Shown here piece by piece: positions 1-8,042 of a DNA stretch of 64,000 bases. The notes below the pieces were generated by a model, which made no database searches, had not been told where the DNA came from, and saw only the letters and a program-made list of their open reading frames with translations. Where the stretch lies: assembly GCA_025355105.1 (NCBI GenBank), contig JANYAE010000052.1, positions 124,001-188,000 of the forward strand. Reading direction: 5' to 3'. Within the stretch, counting starts at the first letter, position 1; the number at the start of each line of letters is the position of its first letter. The stretch comes from Pseudomonadota bacterium (GTDB lineage Bacteria; Pseudomonadota; Gammaproteobacteria; Steroidobacterales; Steroidobacteraceae). Position numbers and translations under genes: made by a program.

Positions 1-1018
1 TCGTGTCGGGGACCGGCGCGAGGCCAAGGTTGTGGCCGCCGTTCTTGTACGTCAACAGGTAGCGCGGCGCGTTGGTCGCGGCGTCGAAGTAGGCACGTGC
101 GCCGGTCGCGTAATCGACGGTCCGGTCGCTGTCGCCGGAGATCAGAAAGAGCGGCGCGGTGATGCCGCGCAGGCCGTCGCTGCCCCACGCACCCCATGAC
201 GCGCCGGCCGGCGAGATCGCGACCACCGCCTTGAGGCCGTGGACGAGGATCGCGTCGCGCGCGGCGCCGCCGCCGGCCAACGGCAGCAGCAATCCGCCCG
301 GCACGAACTTCATGCCTGACCCGCTCGGATCGAGCACCGCGCCAGCGCTGGCCAGTACGCCGTAGCCGCCCATCGAATAGCCGACCAGTGCGGTGCGTTC
401 GGGATCGACGACGCCCTCTGCGCCGAGCATGTCCTGCAGCGAGCGCGCGACGAAGCCGATGTCGATCGGGCGGCGCAGCATCGGGCCGGCGAACTTGCTG
501 AAATCACCGTACGGCGGATCCAGGTGGCGGATGGCGGCCACGACGTAGCCCTTCGAGGCGAGATTCTCGGTCAGCCAGCTGAGCCCGGCGGTGACATTGC
601 CGTAGCCGTGCGAAACGACGACCAGCGGATGCCGCCCGGCAACCGGCGTCGCGCCGCGCACCGCGAGGCCGGCCACCGAGAAGGCGGTCGGAGGATTTCG
701 CGGCTCCGCGGGCTCGCCGTCCAGCTCGGCGGCATAGCTCTCGGCGATGGCGCCCGGCCGAAGCGTCGCGGGATACCAGATGTCAACGGTGAGACTGCGG
801 TCGTGATGGCTCGGCGCGCCGGTCTGTGGATCGAGCGCCAGCGGGTCCGGCTGGTCACGATGGACGAGCGTCAGAGTGCGAACGCCCACCGCGAATTCGC
901 CGAGACGCGCGAGTTCGGGCGCATCGACACCCGGTCGGCTCGGCGGTTCGGCGGCGATCGCCGCCATCCTCGTCGCGCTCAGCAGCAGCAGCAGAACAGG
1001 CAACGTGATTCGCTTCAT
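1..1018 (-). CDS. Exported alpha/beta hydrolase (dienelactone hydrolase / PAF-acetylhydrolase-like), 3' end cut by window edge
   Basis: About 339 codons are visible and the gene runs off the left edge, so the C-terminus is missing. The N-terminus is a typical signal peptide (basic MKR, then a Leu-rich stretch, then Ala-rich) and the product is probably periplasmic. The fold is recognisable from a VVVSHGYG oxyanion-region strand and a nucleophile elbow GYSMGG (G-x-S-x-G). A late segment LISGDSDRTVDY is where the acid residue usually lies, and GGHN near the cut edge probably carries the catalytic His. The start is set at 1018 because a GGAG lies 6 nt upstream; the alternative ATG at 1024 would directly abut that GGAG. 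The substrate is unknown: ester, lactone and acetyl hydrolases share this architecture. It diverges from the gntR gene on the other strand. Confidence 0.8.
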   Translation of the reverse strand, partial: MKRITLPVLLLLLSATRMAAIAAEPPSRPGVDAPELARLGEFAVGVRTLTLVHRDQPDPLALDPQTGAPSHHDRSLTVDIWYPATLRPGAIAESYAAELDGEPAEPRNPPTAFSVAGLAVRGATPVAGRHPLVVVSHGYGNVTAGLSWLTENLASKGYVVAAIRHLDPPYGDFSKFAGPMLRRPIDIGFVARSLQDMLGAEGVVDPERTALVGYSMGGYGVLASAGAVLDPSGSGMKFVPGGLLLPLAGGGAARDAILVHGLKAVVAISPAGASWGAWGSDGLRGITAPLFLISGDSDRTVDYATGARAYFDAATNAPRYLLTYKNGGHNLGLAPVPDT

Positions 1019-1134
1019 CGGCATCTCCGCAGGTCAGCGCAGGCGGCGGTCGCCACCGTTGCGGCGGCCGAACGCGACATCCTGCAGGAGCGCCACGCGG
1101 TCGGATAGCGCCAGCCCACCGACTTGCCAGAATG

Positions 1135-1151
1135 TCATAATGTTATAATGA
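1135..1151. promoter_or_regulatory. Candidate GntR operator upstream of gntR
   Basis: Bases 1140-1151 read ATGTTATAATGA, 9 of 12 identical to the perfect palindrome TCATTATAATGA at 6271-6282; the lead-in at 1135 gives a second TCAT half. A TATAAT box is embedded at 1144-1149. It lies 35 nt before the gntR start, which suggests autoregulation. Confidence 0.55.
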
Positions 1152-1185
1152 TCTGCTGCCACTTCGATCCGACGGTCCTGCCGCA

Positions 1186-1965
1186 ATGCCGGCCTGCACG
1201 GTGCGCACCGTGAGATCCCTCTACGAAAAGACGATCGCCTTCGTCTTGCAGTACATCGACGAGAACGGGCTGCAGGCCGGCGCGCAGCTGCCGCCGGAGA
1301 CGCGGCTCGCCGTGCAGGCAGGCGTCAGCCTCGTCACCGTGCGCCGTGCGCTCGCGGAGCTCGCGGCGCAGTCGGTCGTGCGGCGCGAGCAGGGACGCGG
1401 CACCTTCGTGGTGCGGCCGCGCGTCCGCGCCGAGACCACGCGCGTCGGCGGCCTGCGCCACTCCCTGCACCTCGACGCGCGTTCCGATCTGCAGACGCGC
1501 GTGCTCGGCTGCTTCTCGCGCCGCGCCAACGCCGACGAGTGCGCGGCGCTGGGCCTGCAGGAGGGCGCCGCCGTCTGGGAGATCTCGCGTCTCAGGCTGC
1601 TCAATCAGCGGCCGCTGATCTGGGAGCTGTCGACGATCCCGAAGCTGCTGGCGCCCGATCTCGGCGGCCACATCGAGGCGCGCGACCCGCGCTCGCTGTA
1701 CGACCTGCTCGACGAGGTCTACAAGCTCAAGGAAGCGCGCGAAGAGCAGATGCTCGTGTCGCGGCCGGCGCGCGAGCGCGAGCAGGAGCTGCTCGACCTC
1801 ATGAACTTCGAGTGGGTGGTGGAGATCACCGGTACCAGCTTCTCCACGCGGCAGGCGCCGATCGATCGCTTCCGCATGATCTTCGTCGCCAAGTCCTTCG
1901 CCTTCCGGCTCGCGACCGCGCCTTCGAGCGCCGTCGAGGCCATCGAGCTTGCGACCGGCGCCTGA
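1186..1965 (+). CDS. GntR-family (HutC/UTRA type) transcriptional regulator
   Basis: 259 aa. The N-terminal winged helix (roughly residues 8-75) has the family pattern: SLYEKTIAFVLQYI, then LPPETRLAVQAGVSLVTVRRALAEL, then RREQGRGTFV at the wing. Residues of about 90-245 match a UTRA ligand-binding domain of the HutC subfamily, which usually binds small metabolites. The ATG at 1186 gives normal spacing before the helix-turn-helix, although its ribosome site is weak; a GTG a few codons in is possible. The gene converges tail-to-tail with the kinase gene (12 nt apart) at the end of the permease/aminotransferase/kinase operon. Related palindromes lie upstream of this gene, of the permease and of the TonB receptor, so I infer it controls all three. 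Confidence 0.88.
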   Translation: MPACTVRTVRSLYEKTIAFVLQYIDENGLQAGAQLPPETRLAVQAGVSLVTVRRALAELAAQSVVRREQGRGTFVVRPRVRAETTRVGGLRHSLHLDARSDLQTRVLGCFSRRANADECAALGLQEGAAVWEISRLRLLNQRPLIWELSTIPKLLAPDLGGHIEARDPRSLYDLLDEVYKLKEAREEQMLVSRPAREREQELLDLMNFEWVVEITGTSFSTRQAPIDRFRMIFVAKSFAFRLATAPSSAVEAIELATGA

Positions 1966-1977
1966 TGAGCCCGCCGC

Positions 1978-3450
1978 TCAGCCGTTCGTGGCGAGATAGC
2001 CCCGGTATAGCTCGTCATACGCCGCGCTCCCGCCGCGCGGCATGATCGCCGCGCCCGTCGCCGCCGATGGGCACCGCGCCGCGTGCGCCGACGGATTGCG
2101 CAGCAGCTGCGCGCCGAGCGCGGCGCCGAGCGCGGCGCCGAGCGCGGCAGGCGAGGCCGGCAGGCAGGGCCGCAGCGGTTGGCGCAGCACGTCGGCGAGC
2201 AGTTGCAGCGACGCAGGTCGCTCGACGACGTGGCCCGAGACCACGACGTCGCGCACCGGCACGCTCTCCGCGAGCACCTCGAGGCAGCGGCGGATTTCGT
2301 AGCAGACACCCTCGAGGAAGGCCCGCGCGATGTCGCTCGATGTGTGCCGCAGCGTGAGGCCACGCAGCGCGCCGCGCAGCGTCGGATCCCAGAGCGCGCC
2401 CTGCTCGCCGCCAGCGAGATACGGCGTGAACGTGAGCCCGCGCGCACCCGCAGGCGATCCGCAGGCACGCTGGTCGAGCTCGCCCTGCGGCCAGCCGAGC
2501 AGACCGCTCAGCCACTCGTAACCGGTGCCGGTCGCGAGCAGATCCATCTCGCGGCCGTACCAGCCGGGTTCCACGTGCGGTGTCAGCAGATAGCGGCGTC
2601 GGGCGTCAGGCCGAGGGTTGCGGATCGCGTCAATAATGATGGTGCTCGAGCCCATCGCTACGCAGACCACGCCCTCTTCGAGCCCGGCCATCGCAAAGGC
2701 ACTCGCGACCGAGTCGGCGGCGCCGACGGTCACCGGGATGCCGGCGCGCAGACCGAGCAGCCGCGCGGCGGTAGCCTGTAACGGGCCGGCGAGCGCGTGC
2801 GCCGCGCGGACCTCCGGCAGGGCCCGGATCGGCAGCGCCCAGCGCTCGGCGAGCGTTGTGCTGAAGCGCCCGCTCTCGAGCTCGAACGCGCCGTAGCCGG
2901 CCGCGGTCGACGGATCGGTGACGCGCACGCCCGTCAGCACGTGGCAGAGGTAGTCCTTGGCCGACAGCACCGCCTCGACCTCGCCGCAGCGCTCGGCGAA
3001 GTGGTAGCGGAACATCGGTCCAAGGTAACGGCCGTCGATCGGCATCCCGGTGCGCGCGTAGAGCGTCGCCCGCTCGGCCGGATCGATCGCGGTGGACGCC
3101 CAGGCGTCGGCGCGCGCATCCTTCCAGGTGATCGCGCGGCCGATGACGCCGCGCGCGCCGAGGCAGACGAGCGTCGGCAGCTGCCCGGTCAGGCCGATCG
3201 CCGCCACGCGGTCGCGCCAGTCGGGCACCTGGCCGGCGAGGGTGCGATCGAGCGCGACCACCGCGTGCGCGAGCGCCGCGATCCAGTCGGCCGGATCCTG
3301 CTCGGCCTGATCCGGCAGGGCGCTGAAGGTCGGGAAACTGCCGGCGCCGGTTGCCAGTACCGCGCCGTCACCGTCGAGCGCGACGACCTTGACCGCCGAG
3401 GTACCGAGGTCGAGACCGAGCGTCAGTGCCCGTTCCGGCCGTTCAGCCAT
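1978..3450 (-). CDS. FGGY-family carbohydrate kinase (xylulokinase-like)
   Basis: 490 aa, the usual length for FGGY kinases. The N-terminal phosphate-binding strand LGLDLGTSAVKVVALD is at about residues 10-25. LTGQLP and ITWKDARA follow the xylulokinase pattern. VGAADSVASAFAMAG and VVCVAMGSSTIII represent the second ATPase half, and the C-terminus has VVVSGHVVERPASLQLLADVL, equivalent to the family GGGA/SP-x-x-x-Q-x-x-AD segment. It phosphorylates a polyol or sugar-like hydroxyl; the substrate cannot be read from sequence. It is the last gene of the operon. Its start ATG overlaps the aminotransferase stop by 8 nt (ATGGCTGA), so translation is probably coupled. A 12-nt tandem repeat encodes part of its C-terminal helix. 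Confidence 0.88.
   Translation of the reverse strand: MAERPERALTLGLDLGTSAVKVVALDGDGAVLATGAGSFPTFSALPDQAEQDPADWIAALAHAVVALDRTLAGQVPDWRDRVAAIGLTGQLPTLVCLGARGVIGRAITWKDARADAWASTAIDPAERATLYARTGMPIDGRYLGPMFRYHFAERCGEVEAVLSAKDYLCHVLTGVRVTDPSTAAGYGAFELESGRFSTTLAERWALPIRALPEVRAAHALAGPLQATAARLLGLRAGIPVTVGAADSVASAFAMAGLEEGVVCVAMGSSTIIIDAIRNPRPDARRRYLLTPHVEPGWYGREMDLLATGTGYEWLSGLLGWPQGELDQRACGSPAGARGLTFTPYLAGGEQGALWDPTLRGALRGLTLRHTSSDIARAFLEGVCYEIRRCLEVLAESVPVRDVVVSGHVVERPASLQLLADVLRQPLRPCLPASPAALGAALGAALGAQLLRNPSAHAARCPSAATGAAIMPRGGSAAYDELYRGYLATNG
2111..2146. repeat. Three perfect 12-bp tandem repeats inside the kinase gene
   Basis: The unit GCGCCGAGCGCG is repeated three times without error. On the coding strand it is in frame and gives ALGA-type repeats in the C-terminal helix of the kinase. 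FGGY kinases usually have one AALGAAL-type segment here, so this looks like a slippage expansion that kept the frame. Confidence 0.85.
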
Positions 3451-4783
3451 GGGCAGGCAGCTGCGCCGCCGCGTGACGCGCAGCCTCGAGCGTCTCGTCG
3501 ATGTCGTCGTCGGTGTGCGCGAAGGACACGAACAGGTTCTCGAAGGCACCGGGGTGGAACAGCACGCCGCGGTCGAGCATACCCTCCCACCACAGCCGGA
3601 ACATCTCGTGGCTCGCGTGCCGGGCGGCGTCGCGGTAGTTGCGGATCGGCTGCTTGGCGAACCACACTTGCAGCACCGGGCCGACGCCGACTACGTAGGC
3701 CGGCAGGCGCGCGTCGTGCAGCACCTTCTGCAGCCCGTCGTAGAAGCGTCCGCAGCGAGCGTAGATGCCCTCGTACATACCGGGCACGGCGAGTTCGTCG
3801 AGCGCGGCGTTCGCGGCGGCGACCGCAATCGCGTTGGCGCTGTAGGTACCGGCCATCGACACGCTGCCGTCGGCGACCAGTGCGAGGATGTCGCGCCGGC
3901 CGCCGAGCGCGGCCACCGGGAAGCCGCCGCCGAGCCCCTTGGCGAACACCGACAGGTCAGGCCTGATTCCGTAGTGGCCCTGCGCGCCGGCGACGCCCAG
4001 GCGAAAGCCCGTGATGACCTCGTCGTAAATCAGCACGATGCCGCGCGCCGCGGTCAGCTCGCGCATTGCCTCGAGGTAGCCGGGCTCAGGCAGGATGCAG
4101 CCGGTGTTGCACATCACAGGCTCGGTGAGCACCGCGGCGATGTCATCGCCCTCGCGCGCGATCGCCGCGCGCAGCGCAGCGACATCGTTCCACGGCAGGA
4201 TGATCAGCTGGTCGCCGGCGCTGGCCGGCATACCCGGCCCCTGCGGCACCGCGAGCGGGCGGTCCTCGGGACCTGCCTGATCGAGGTGCGGGTGCTTGCT
4301 CCAGTACACACCATCCGAGAAGCCGTGGTACATGCCTTCGAAGCGCACCACCTTGCGCCGGCCGGTGAACGTGCGCGCGAGCCGCAGTGCATAGATGATC
4401 GCCTCGGTGCCGGTGTTGCACAGGCGCACCTGCTCGACGCTTGGGACCAGGCTGATGATCTTTCTCGCGACCACCGCCTCGGCGGCGGTCGGCAGCGCGA
4501 AGCAGGTGCCCTGGCGCTGGATCGCCTCGACCACCGCTGCCGTCACCTTCGGTGGCCGGTGGCCGAGGATCATCGGACCGAGGCCGAGCAGGTAGTCGAT
4601 GTAGCGATTGCCGTCGGCGTCGAACAGATGCGCGCCGGTGCCGTGATCGGCGAACAGCGGGTACGGGTCCCAACCCGAGAAACGCGCCCGCGCCGTGCTG
4701 TTGACGCCGGCCGGAATCAGTTCGCAGGCCGTCCGGTAGAGGCGCTCGCTGCCGGCGGTGCGCGCCGGGGTCCTGTAGGTCAT
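3443..4783 (-). CDS. Class-III aminotransferase-fold PLP enzyme (glutamate-1-semialdehyde aminotransferase-like)
   Basis: 446 aa. The fold and cofactor site are clear: NTGTEAIIYALRLARTFTGR (phosphate/cofactor loop), YDEVITGFR with the Asp that binds the pyridine nitrogen, and FAKGLGGGFPVAALGG with the Schiff-base Lys. It resembles GSA aminomutase paralogues that do not serve heme synthesis. The same fold also includes phospho-lyases acting on phosphoethanolamine and phosphohydroxylysine, relevant because a kinase gene overlaps its 3' end. The ATG at 4783 lies 2 nt after the permease stop; a GAGGGAG sits a little far upstream. A longer in-frame extension back to about 5215 would run inside the permease gene and is rejected. 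The substrate is unknown; an imported amino compound is inferred from the operon. Confidence 0.85.
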   Translation of the reverse strand: MTYRTPARTAGSERLYRTACELIPAGVNSTARARFSGWDPYPLFADHGTGAHLFDADGNRYIDYLLGLGPMILGHRPPKVTAAVVEAIQRQGTCFALPTAAEAVVARKIISLVPSVEQVRLCNTGTEAIIYALRLARTFTGRRKVVRFEGMYHGFSDGVYWSKHPHLDQAGPEDRPLAVPQGPGMPASAGDQLIILPWNDVAALRAAIAREGDDIAAVLTEPVMCNTGCILPEPGYLEAMRELTAARGIVLIYDEVITGFRLGVAGAQGHYGIRPDLSVFAKGLGGGFPVAALGGRRDILALVADGSVSMAGTYSANAIAVAAANAALDELAVPGMYEGIYARCGRFYDGLQKVLHDARLPAYVVGVGPVLQVWFAKQPIRNYRDAARHASHEMFRLWWEGMLDRGVLFHPGAFENLFVSFAHTDDDIDETLEAARHAAAQLPAHG

Positions 4784-4785
4784 CG

Positions 4786-6246
4786 TCACGACGTGTGCTC
4801 CCTCGGCAAGGAAATCGCGTCGCCCGGCGCAACCCGGGCGGCGGTGAAGAACGGTACGGCGCCGAAGCGATGCATCGCGAGCGCGGTGATCGCGCCGACC
4901 GCGACCGAGCCGATGCCGTAGGCGATCACCGGGCCCGAGGTGGCGCCGGAGCGCACCGACTCGATCGTGACCCAGGCCATGAACAGCGCCCCGAAGCCCG
5001 GCAGCAGACCGCCGAGCACGAAGTCGGTGGCCGAATGTGCGAGCGTGCGCCGGTTCTGCCACACGGCGGCGGCGGCGGTCAGGCCGTAGAAGAGGATGGA
5101 GATCAGGCCGAGGCTGCTGACGACGTTGCCGAGCGCGCGACCGACGCTGCCGGTGGCGAGCGCCAGGCCGAGCAGCGCGAGATTGAGCGCGCTCATCACG
5201 AGCGTCGCCGCCCACGGGTTGCCGCTCACCGGATCGACGCGGCGGAACAGGGCCGGCATGACGTGGTCACGGGACATCGCGAAGCCGACGCGCGCCGCCG
5301 AGATGACGGCGGCCTCGAGCGTCGCGAGCGTGCCGGTCAGGACGACGAGGCTCATCAGCGTCGCCCACGGCCCGGGCAGCAGCGCCGCGCCGATCACCGC
5401 GAGGGCATCACCGGCGTGGCGTTCAAGCTCGTCCGGCGACAGCACCGCCTGAAAGCCGAGCACTGTGACCGCGTAGAAGAACGCCAGGATCACGACGCTC
5501 GCGATCGCGGCGTGGCCGGGGCTCTCGATGCGGTCCTTCGACTCCTCGTTGACGTACACGGCGGCGTCCCAGCCCGAGTACATGAAGCAGGCGATCAGAA
5601 TGCCGCTCATCAGGCCGCGCATGCCGCCCATGCCCTCGAGCGTGAACCAGCTCCAGGAGAAGTGCGCCGCGCCAGTGCCGCGCACCAGCGCTGCGATGCC
5701 CGCGAGCGCGACCGCGAGCAGCACGACGTACTGGAATATCACGATCGGCCACTCGAAGCGCGCCGCGACCTTGAGGCCCTTGAGCGCGAGCAGCGTCACG
5801 ACGACGTTCCAGCCGCCGCCGGCAAGCGCGACGGCGAGGTGGTTGTCGACCAGCGCCGGCGCGAACAGCTCGAGCGAATAGGTGCCGGCCGGAATCGTCA
5901 GGCTGCTCGTGCCGAGCGTGTAGTAGAGCAGGATCATCCAGCCGGACAGGAAGCCGAGGTAGGGGTGGAAGACGCGCGCAACCCAGGTATACGTGGCGCC
6001 GGAACTCTGGTCCCAACGGTTGAGGCGCTGGTAGCCGATCGCGATGCCCAGCATCGGGATGAAGCACAGCAGCAGCGGCACGACGCCGCCGTAGTGGCAG
6101 GCCGCGACCAGGCTCGCGAGGCTGACCGCCAGCGTCTGCGCCGGCCCCGAGCTCGACAGGCCAAGGATGATGGCGTCGCCGAGGCCGAGGCGTGCCGCCC
6201 TGACGGGGGGCTGCGCTGTGGCCGCGGCATCGCGGGCGGCGGTCAC
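4786..6246 (-). CDS. APC-superfamily amino acid/polyamine permease
   Basis: About 486 aa with some 12 hydrophobic segments, an inner-membrane secondary transporter. The N-terminus RLGLGDAIILGLSSSGPAQT resembles the unwound first helix of APC transporters (G-S-G type substrate loop). SSGATYTWVARVFHPYLGFLSGW follows the family pattern of helix 2 and YSGWDAAVYVNEES that of helix 6. The GTG at 6246 is preferred over TTG at 6261 because GAGGGGG lies 6 nt before it. It is the first gene of the operon with the aminotransferase and kinase, so it probably imports their substrate. A promoter with -10 TATAAT buried in the GntR palindrome lies just upstream. Confidence 0.87.
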   Translation of the reverse strand: MTAARDAAATAQPPVRAARLGLGDAIILGLSSSGPAQTLAVSLASLVAACHYGGVVPLLLCFIPMLGIAIGYQRLNRWDQSSGATYTWVARVFHPYLGFLSGWMILLYYTLGTSSLTIPAGTYSLELFAPALVDNHLAVALAGGGWNVVVTLLALKGLKVAARFEWPIVIFQYVVLLAVALAGIAALVRGTGAAHFSWSWFTLEGMGGMRGLMSGILIACFMYSGWDAAVYVNEESKDRIESPGHAAIASVVILAFFYAVTVLGFQAVLSPDELERHAGDALAVIGAALLPGPWATLMSLVVLTGTLATLEAAVISAARVGFAMSRDHVMPALFRRVDPVSGNPWAATLVMSALNLALLGLALATGSVGRALGNVVSSLGLISILFYGLTAAAAVWQNRRTLAHSATDFVLGGLLPGFGALFMAWVTIESVRSGATSGPVIAYGIGSVAVGAITALAMHRFGAVPFFTAARVAPGDAISLPREHTS

Positions 6247-6270
6247 GGGGGTCCCCCTCAAAAGATTAGG

Positions 6271-6301
6271 TCATTATAATGACTTTGGGCCGGGCCGGCA
6301 A
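6271..6301 (-). promoter_or_regulatory. Permease operon promoter overlapped by a perfect 12-bp palindrome (predicted GntR operator)
   Basis: TCATTATAATGA at 6271-6282 is its own reverse complement. Read on the minus strand it contains TATAAT (6273-6278), with TTGCCG (6296-6301) 17 nt upstream as a -35 box. The predicted transcription start is about 20 nt before the GTG of the permease. A bound repressor would cover the -10 box. Confidence 0.65.
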
Positions 6302-6315
6302 TGCGACTGATGCCC

Positions 6316-7002
6316 TCAGAGCGCGGATCCCGCGGCCCCCCGCAGCCACTGCACGACCTCGCGCAGCGACCGGCACTGGTAACGGGGCGGCGGCTCCGGC
6401 CGCACGAGGTCCGGGATCATGATCACGGTCATGCCGGCCGCCTCGGCAGCCGCGACGCCGGCCGGCGAGTCCTCGAGTGCGAGGCAGGTGGCCGGCGCGA
6501 CCTGCAGGCGTTCGGCGGCGAGCAGGAAGACGTCAGGAGCCGGCTTGCCCGCGCGCACCTCGTCACCGAAGGCCAGCGCGTCGAAGCGCGTGGCGAGCGG
6601 CCCGAGCTTCGCGAGCGCGCGCGACCGGCCGGTGGAGCTCGCGATCGCGACCGGCAGGCGCGCCGCCGCGAGGTGGTCGAGCAGCTCAGCGAGCCCGTCC
6701 TTGTGCGGCACCGTGGCGGTCGCGAGGTGCTCGTGCCACGCGGCGCGGGCCTCGGCTCGCAATTGCGCGAGCGGGAACGACTCGCCGTAGTGCGCGCTAA
6801 AACTCGCCGCGCTGTCGGCCTCGCGGCGCCCGACGAGTGCCGCGTGCAGCGCGTCCGGGAATTCGTAGCCGCGCCGGTCGAGGAGCGCGCGCCAGATGTC
6901 GCGGTCCAGCCGCTCGCTGTCGAGCATCAAGCCGTCCATGTCGAACACGACAGCGCCTGGGCGGTGTGCAGGCAGGCGCGCCGGCGGCTCGACTCTGGAC
7001 AT
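6316..7002 (-). CDS. HAD-superfamily phosphatase (beta-phosphoglucomutase-like subfamily)
   Basis: 228 aa. Motif I VVFDMDGLMLDSE carries the nucleophile Asp and the acid/base Asp; motif II is VAIASSTGRS; motif III Lys is in VRAGKPAPDVF; motif IV is CLALEDSPAGVAAAEAAGM. The alpha-helical cap between motifs I and II marks subfamily IA. It hydrolyses a small phosphorylated metabolite or isomerises a sugar phosphate. The start has GAGGG 6 nt upstream. It is upstream of, and in the same direction as, the permease operon, with the GntR palindrome between them, and it diverges from the PLP lyase gene. A role in removing phosphate from a product of the FGGY kinase is an attractive inference. Confidence 0.85.
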   Translation of the reverse strand: MSRVEPPARLPAHRPGAVVFDMDGLMLDSERLDRDIWRALLDRRGYEFPDALHAALVGRREADSAASFSAHYGESFPLAQLRAEARAAWHEHLATATVPHKDGLAELLDHLAAARLPVAIASSTGRSRALAKLGPLATRFDALAFGDEVRAGKPAPDVFLLAAERLQVAPATCLALEDSPAGVAAAEAAGMTVIMIPDLVRPEPPPRYQCRSLREVVQWLRGAAGSAL

Positions 7003-7073
7003 GCGCTGCCCTCGATGGGACGCTGGAGCCGTTCAGACTAGCAGAGCCGGTCACGGCCGCGGGAGCACGGACG

Positions 7074-8042
7074 ATGCGCGTAGCGCAGATGCAGCCGATG
7101 ATCGAGGAGGCCGCCGGGCGGATCTACGGCCTCACCCGCGAAACGCCGGTCGTGCCGCTGGCGGACCCGCGCATCGCGGCCGGCTCGCACGTGTTCGCCA
7201 AGCTCGAGCAGCTGCAGAAGACCGGCTCGTTCAAGCTGCGCGGCGCGACCAACAAGCTGATGAGCCTCGCGCGCGCGGACGCGGCCGCCGGCGTCGTGAC
7301 GTCCTCGACCGGCAACCACGGCATCGGCGTCGCCGCCGCAGCGCAGCACCTCGGCATCGACGCCGAAGTGTTCCTGTCCGGCCAGGTGGCCGAAACCAAG
7401 CGCGCCAAGATCAGCGCGTATGGAGCGCGGCTGCGCCACGCCGGCGACACGCCGCTCGAGGCCGAGCTCGCGGCGCGCGCCGACGCGCTCGCCTCTGGCC
7501 GCAGCTACGTCTCGCCCTACAACGATCCGTACGTCATCGCCGGCCAGGGCACCGTGGCGGTGGAGCTCGTCCGCCAGCTCACCGGGCTCGACGCCGTGTT
7601 CGTCGCGACCGGCGGCGGGGGCCTTGTGTCGGGCATCGGCTGCGCGCTGCGCGCCGCGTCGCCGCGTACCGAGGTGGTCGCCTGCTGGGCGGACCACTCG
7701 AAGGTGCTGTACGAGTGCCTGCGTGCGGGCCGGATCGTCGAGGCGCCGGAGCTGCCGACGCTGAGCGAGAGCACGGCAGGCGGCGTCGAGGAAGGCTCGG
7801 TGACCTTCGAACTCTGCCGCGAGGTCGTCGACCGCGCCGAGCTGGTCAGCGAGGAGGACATCCTCGCGGCGATGCGCTTCGGCCACGCGCAGGGCTGGGC
7901 CATGGAAGGTGCCGGCGGCGTCGCGCTCGGCGCCTACTTCAAGCGCGCGGCGCGCTACGCCGGCAAGACGGTCGCGATCGTCATCTGCGGCGGCAACCCG
8001 TCAGCGGCGGTGCGCGCCCTGCTCGAGCCGGGCGCCGCCTGA
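7074..8042 (+). CDS. Threonine dehydratase-like PLP enzyme (fold type II ammonia-lyase)
   Basis: 322 aa. The PLP Lys sits in KTGSFKLRGA near residue 50. STGNHGIGVAAAA is the asparagine loop, and TGGGGLVSGIG is the glycine-rich phosphate-binding loop. The short length and lack of a C-terminal ACT-like domain fit catabolic serine/threonine ammonia-lyases, hydroxyaspartate lyases or EutB-type enzymes of ectoine breakdown rather than biosynthetic IlvA. I cannot tell these apart. The start has GGGAG 8 nt upstream. It diverges from the HAD gene across 71 nt with no GntR palindrome, and overlaps the end of the convergent M61 peptidase gene by 42 nt. Confidence 0.82.
   Translation: MRVAQMQPMIEEAAGRIYGLTRETPVVPLADPRIAAGSHVFAKLEQLQKTGSFKLRGATNKLMSLARADAAAGVVTSSTGNHGIGVAAAAQHLGIDAEVFLSGQVAETKRAKISAYGARLRHAGDTPLEAELAARADALASGRSYVSPYNDPYVIAGQGTVAVELVRQLTGLDAVFVATGGGGLVSGIGCALRAASPRTEVVACWADHSKVLYECLRAGRIVEAPELPTLSESTAGGVEEGSVTFELCREVVDRAELVSEEDILAAMRFGHAQGWAMEGAGGVALGAYFKRAARYAGKTVAIVICGGNPSAAVRALLEPGAA

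Noticed and set aside
3443-5215. Extended aminotransferase start near 5215
   Set aside because: The extension lies wholly inside the permease gene and has no family similarity; the ATG at 4783 directly after the permease stop is far better.
7003-7073. GntR palindrome in the HAD / PLP lyase divergent gap
   Set aside because: No TCATT or AATGA half-site is present in these 71 bases.
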